From Lathyrus oleraceus (taxonomy: Eukaryota; Streptophyta; Magnoliopsida; Fabales; Fabaceae): a DNA stretch of 64,000 bases. The position numbers and the translations under genes were made by a program. Positions 59,250-64,000 of the stretch are shown here, in pieces. Positions within the stretch are counted from its first letter, which is position 1; every line of letters begins with the position of its first letter. The stretch spans positions 418,849,819 through 418,913,818 of the forward strand of contig NC_066584.1 in the NCBI RefSeq assembly GCF_024323335.1, given 5' to 3'. A model generated the notes under the pieces. That model searched no databases, had not been told where the DNA came from, and saw only the letters and a list, made by a program, of their open reading frames with translations.

Positions 59250-60099
59250 TGACTCCAAACACAAGAGAAGGGGGATTGAATTATTTTGGTGTGAAATACT
59301 CTCCTCCTCCATAATTCCTTCTTGAGAGTTTTCACTATGATGTAAGTTTTTGACAGGTTTTACCCACAAACCTCCTTACATAAGAATTAGAGTTTTATAA
59401 TGGCTAACTTTACAACCAAATACAAAGTTTTATACCACCCCAACCAAGAGATTTTACTACCAATACAATCTCGAACCAATTAAGAGAATTTAACTCTAAG
59501 CTAAGCTCACGAACTAAACATGAGTTTTAATTACCAAGGCCTCCAAACAAAATAGAGGTTTTACCAGATTTAAACTCAACAACCAAACCAGACCTTTTCG
59601 ATTGGTTTAGCTCACAACCAAAACAAATTTCTCCCAAAGACATATTACAGCAATGCCCTCACACCATAGAGAGAGAGAGGGGGGTATTTAAAATACATTT
59701 TCTAGGGTTTTTGAAATGAGAAATGATCCATCAATTTATAGGAAAAAAAGTGGCACAAATGTGGAAACAATCCATGTGATTTTAAGGCTCATTATTGATT
59801 ACACAAATCCCATAATTGATTATGAAGAACAAAAAGGGAAGCTTTTTAAAAAGCGTCATTACTAGTCGTTTATAAGCCCTAATAATTGACTATGAGGCCT
59901 TACAAAAGAAATAATCGATTAATTCTAAATGCTAATCGATTATTTAGTGTGAAATACACTCATAAAGGCTTATTTGAACTAGTAACCAACTAGTCGGGAA
60001 CAAAAACATTTTTTTTGCTATTTTAATAAAAATAAGAGTGGCTCTTTGATCATTCGAAATTATGTATGTGTGTGTGTGCGTGTATGTGTGTGTGTGTGC

Positions 60100-60131
<32 letters not shown>

Positions 60132-60521
60132 CTGTGTCTGTGTATGTTCAGGTTCCTTGCTACATTATCTTTGACTTTAGAAATTCACTAGAACCTTCAA
60201 CCTTCAATCTTCTCTCTTATGAAGCTTGAGATAACTCTTCATGACATACACCATCATCATATACAAACTTGATCAAAGATCTTCACTAACTTCACTGAAT
60301 ATCGCTTGATATTAGGTGTTGTTCTCAAAAGATAGGCTTTAATATCTTGATCTCCAAGCACCACAACTTGATCGCCACATAGATGAACTTAGATGTCTTG
60401 ATAACCACAACTTGATCACCACATCAGATGACGACTTCACCTCATACTATTATCATCATCAACACTAGATGATCTTTATCAACACTTTTGATGAAGACTT
60501 CACTTAGAAGCGTTGTCAACA
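59250..60521 (-). repeat. Candidate copia LTR (solo)
   Basis: 1272 bp bounded on the minus strand by TGTTGACAACG (60521) and GTTTGGAGTCA (59250). The left end, with ACACAAGAGAAGGGGGATTGAA, parallels the end of the SIRE/Maximus LTR at 9213, and AATCGATTA words recur inside. No matching target duplication is seen (ACAAG versus CCAAA), so the boundaries are tentative. Confidence 0.4.
60064..60146. repeat. (GT)n microsatellite
   Basis: Interrupted GT run with GC and TATG variants, lying within the candidate LTR. Confidence 0.95.
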
Positions 60522-62109
60522 CCAAAATCAAATAGGTTATTGCAGATATCGTACCTGCAAGCACATAGATCCATAACCTCCATATACAAATAAGTGGTTA
60601 CTAATCGACACATGGCACAAGGAATGTTGATAGCTACATTTCCCCATGTCTCAATATTGCGCATAACGCTTAAAAAATAGGGCACCCTAGGCCAACAAAT
60701 AGTAGGAAAATGATCAAGATATGTCACGATAGACGACAAAAATAGGCAAATAATCCAAATCAACCATCACTTCCAATGGAAACTAGGCCCTCCACATTTC
60801 TTTAATAAAACTCGACCAAGACCAAAATACAACTTAAAAAATGTATTTGATATTCAATTGATATTCAAAATCGAAATACGACACATTAAAATGTTGAAAG
60901 GCTAGGTATATGTCACATTAAAACGTAGAAAGGTTAGTCGTGGTTTGGTCAGGATTGAAAAACTACAAGTCCTAAAAGGTGTAGGCAAGGACGATGTAAA
61001 ATCGCAAGTCAGACCCTAGTTCCGCCTGAGTAGGCTTGAGGTGCAACTGTTCATATCCGACCATAACACTATATATAGGCCCAAGAGTGGAAGAGACCCA
61101 AAACGCGTGAAGCTTAATGAGGCAAAGATATTTATGATGGTATTCCATAATGACATCAGGTCAATGACGTCAGAGGACGGACCATCATTCTCATAGTTGT
61201 TATCCAAATGAAAGACCTATGACTTTGGAAATAAGCATGAGCATGCCCTAAAAAAAATCTTATCCAAACAATTGAATGAGACTGTTTTTCGCCAACAATC
61301 TTTAGCATTCCTATCAGAGGTTTACTTGCAGGACCGGCTACAAAGTCCTAGACTTGGTATTGAGTATATGGCTATTTCGTTGGTAAAGTGTTTGGAATGT
61401 TTAAAGGTAGTAAATGTAAATTTTCGCTAGTTAAAAATACAGTAAAGTAACGCAATAAAAGACAAAAGTCTGATGGAAATGAAAAAAATAAACAAAGACA
61501 ATTTAATAAGTTAAATGACTTGTAAATATAAGTGGAAGCAAAAGTACATTTTTGTAGGGAGATGATCCTTTTCTCGTAAACGCTTTGGTATTTCAAGTAT
61601 ACTCCTACTGCAATGCTAAAAATGCCCCCTCTAGAATGACCATTACAATTTGTTTAAATACTAGTAGAAAATAACCGTTTGGAGGTTACGACCTACTTAC
61701 GAGATGACATGTGTCGGAGCACCTCCCCCACGTCTTCAGATAACTTCCCACGTTTAGATACTCACGATTAATTTTCATCATGGTCGTCGACTTTGATAGG
61801 TTTCTTTCTATGTCGACCCTATGCTCTGGTTTTTGCCTCGTCGATCTAGTCCTCCGACAACCCTTGTGGTCGACCAAACTTTCCACTCGAAATTTATCAC
61901 CTAATAGAGGCAGGATCATCATATAACATAACAATTATATTCCAACATCTATTTGTTGATGACAATTGAATCAAGGATACACACACAAAAATCTCTACAT
62001 AACATAGACTCCAGCCAAATAAAAATACACACACTCCAGCCAAAAAAAAAAACATACAAAAATCTCCAAAATCATATAATACTTCTCATATCCAATAATG
62101 AATGACTTT
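60522..62109. other. Unassigned, probable retroelement debris
   Basis: Contains an ACTATATATAGG TATA-like word near 61067 and TCGACC-rich sequence at 61780-61880, but no recognisable protein domain or LTR pair. Confidence 0.35.
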
Positions 62110-62480
62110 CGTGTTAAAGTGGTTGTGAGTACCAATGTTGTCAAGATCGCGATCCAGATCGTGGAATCGCACGATTTTGCGATCTCAATCATCTCCACCG
62201 ATCTGGATCGCAAGCAAAATCGTTTTGTGCAAAAATCACGGCAAAATTAATTGGTTTCGAAATTTGAAGGTAGAATCTTGTAAATCTGGGCTTAGTTATC
62301 CGGATCAAGTGCGACCCGATTTACAATCCGTGTGTTATAAATATCGTAAATACCTGTTTTTTTTCAATAGCTTTGAATCCTAATGGTTAATCTTATGTAA
62401 AATCGGCGACGACACATACTTCATCTTTCTCAAATTTTGCTGTCGAAGAAGAAGATGTGAGCTGCTCTGTGTTTACGTTT

Positions 62481-62585
62481 TCTTGTTTATCTCTTCTTTT
62501 TCTGCACTTCATCTTTCTTGTTTATCTCTTCTTTTTCTGCACTTCATCTTTCTTGTTTATCTCTTCTTTTTCTGCACTTCATCTT
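62481..62585 (+). repeat. 35-bp tandem triplication
   Basis: Three near-perfect copies of a CT-rich 35-base unit (starting TCTTGTTTATCTC) at 62481, 62516 and 62551, in the presumed 5' leader of the hAT transposase. Confidence 0.95.
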
Positions 62586-62755
62586 CCAGCTTGGCAATGT
62601 GTAAGAATGATAGGACGTGACTAAGATAGGATAAGATTTTCTTATTATCTTTATGATTTTCTTATTAGCTCTCGGTAGAAATTGGTTATGCTTATGATAA
62701 CTTAGTCACGTGACTAAGTGGGACACTTGCTAGTTGATAGGATAAGGTACTCCAA

Positions 62756-63210
62756 TATAATATATATTATTTTATAGTGTCCAATGTATATTAATAAAAT
62801 ATAATAGTCGATGAATTTTTAGAGATGTTGCACTATCATAATTATTACAGTATATAGCCCCACTGCAATTTTATTTCTTTATATCACATGTTATTTTTAA
62901 ATTGATTTTATTAATACATATAATATAATATAAAAAAAATTATGTTACAAGTAGTAGTTAGTGACATTATATTATAACATTTTATTTGTTAAATTATATT
63001 ACAAACACATAAATATAGGTTAGAAAAAAGTTGTTTATTTTTTTACTCTTTTTATAAAAATTGTTTGTCTTTTTTAATTTATTTATATATATATTTGTAA
63101 GATATTTTTTTACACTCTTTTATGTTTGTTTTATATTACTATGTGTTTTAATTTTCAAAAAATATTTGTATTTTTAAATTTTTTATATAAAAGTTATTTG
63201 TTTTAGTTTT
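62756..63210. other. AT-rich stretch, possibly a 5' UTR intron of the hAT transposase
   Basis: Very AT-rich sequence between the CT-rich leader and the ATG. TTTTTTAATAG just before the start (63208-63219) could be a splice acceptor. No other feature is seen. Confidence 0.3.
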
Positions 63211-63222
63211 TTAATAGGTTAA

Positions 63223-64000
63223 ATGGTTGGTGGTAGTAGTACGTCGCTTCCTCCTTCAACAAACCCAAGTGTTAGAAATGTGAGAAATAAGAAAGTTGCC
63301 AAAAATGCTCCCGGTCAAAGGCAAGATGTGGCATGGGAACATGGCACTCCCGTAAATGATGGATCAAGAAAGATCAAGTGCAAATATTGTCATAATGAGT
63401 ATAGCGGCGGTGCTTTTCGATTTAAGCATCATTTAGCAGGGACAAATAGTAATGTTGAACCTTGTGTGTCTGTTCCAGATGAAGTTTGCAAACAAATGTG
63501 GATCATTGTTCATAGACTGCAAAGCAAACTCATCAAAAAGAGAACTCTAAGTGAAGATGTAGTAGAGGTTGATGTGGAAGATTGTAAAAGAAAAAAAGTT
63601 GAATCTTCTGGTCTTGCAAATATTTTCAAGAGGGGGATAACTTCTCAATCAACTATCAACGATGCTTTTAAAAAAAAGAGAAGGAGGACACTAACTTACA
63701 AGTTGCAACTTATTTTTACAACAATGCTATCTCTTTTAACGTTGTAAAGGATGAAGAATTTATAAAGATGTGTGAAATGATTGCCCAATATGGTAAAGGA
63801 TATAAACCACCATCTTACCATGATATTCGAGGTAAATATTTAAAGAAAAAAGTTGAGTCTATAAATAGCATATTGGTGGAGCATAAAACTGCGTGGAAAA
63901 AGTTTGGATGTACAATAATGACGGATGGATGGACTGACCAAAAGAGGAGGACTATCATAAACTTTTTAGTCAATAGTCCTATGGGTACTTTCTTTTTAAA
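63223..64000 (+). pseudogene. hAT-family transposase, N-terminal part, frameshifted
   Basis: ATG at 63223. An N-terminal BED-type zinc finger spans about residues 38-85 (WEHGTPV, then KCKYCHNEYSGGAFRFKHHL and a Cys-containing tail). A basic linker follows (VEDCKRKKVESS). The frame then stops at 63745-63747, but a second frame from about 63690 continues as FNVVKDEEFIKMCEMI, SYHDIRGKYL and the DUF659 signature GCTIMTDGWTDQKRRTIINF, to the window edge. The two frames would be joined by one extra A in the A8 run at 63670-63677. hAT transposases cut and paste DNA using an RNase H-like fold that would lie beyond this window. The frameshift could be real or a base-calling error. Confidence 0.88.

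Larger units (their letters stand above)
62110..64000 (+). mobile_element. hAT transposon, 5' part
   Basis: Starts near the GTTGTCAAGATCGCGATCC words at about 62120-62150, typical of hAT ends of this BED-finger group. A leader region with a 35-bp triplication follows, then the transposase. The right end lies outside the window. The left terminus and its 8-bp duplication could not be fixed. Confidence 0.6.

Noticed and set aside
59250..60521. Complete solo copia LTR with target duplication
   Set aside because: Ends are plausible but flanking 5-mers do not match, so it is kept only as a candidate.

Overview
This is a stretch of plant nuclear DNA, almost certainly from a legume and probably from tribe Fabeae (Pisum, Vicia, Lathyrus and relatives). 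The clues are the low GC content, the abundant Ogre-type Ty3/gypsy LTRs of about 4.6 kb, a SIRE/Maximus-like Ty1/copia element, Cassandra TRIM elements, and a spliced plant-type gene. The species is inferred from the repeat families, not proven. One ordinary host gene is visible. The rest is layered transposable-element debris.

Layout. 1-252: tail of an RNase H-like retroelement domain, followed by long AT microsatellites. 1149-2258: a two-exon ASR (ABA/water-deficit stress) gene with a Gly/Tyr-rich 17-18-residue repeat expansion and a TATA box. 3380-3873: foldback-like AT-rich repeats and a GT/GC/GA microsatellite. 4190-6190: the 3' half of a Ty1/copia element on the minus strand. 6230-9212: the start of a minus-strand Ogre-like element (ORF1, leader, LTR end). 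Its LTR is split by a 13-kb copia element at 9213-22202, which has both LTRs, a PBS and a PPT. That copia element was itself hit by a CACTA transposon carrying rhomboid-protease exons (13874-16796, TSD AGA) and by a hAT-type MITE (19701-20601, 8-bp TSD).

22203-38340: remainder of the old LTR, then a truncated Ogre LTR abutting a second Ogre LTR, followed by a deleted Ogre body (gag end, protease, frame-preserving intron, RT/RNase H, integrase). 38722-41210: a decayed minus-strand Ty3/gypsy pol. About 42800-49000: another Ogre-like LTR packed with internal tandem repeats. 52467-58751: a composite Cassandra array of four minus-strand LTRs and three short internal domains, plus a fifth inverted partial LTR. 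Each LTR carries a 5S rRNA-like domain. A complete Ogre-type solo LTR (54077-58694, TSD GACCC) is inserted in the inverted copy. 59250-60521: a candidate copia LTR. 62110-64000: the 5' part of a hAT transposon with a BED finger and a one-base frameshift, cut by the window end.

Function. Apart from the ASR gene, and possibly the open rhomboid exons inside the CACTA element, nothing here looks able to make an intact protein. The main biological content is the nesting order and the rearranged Cassandra array.
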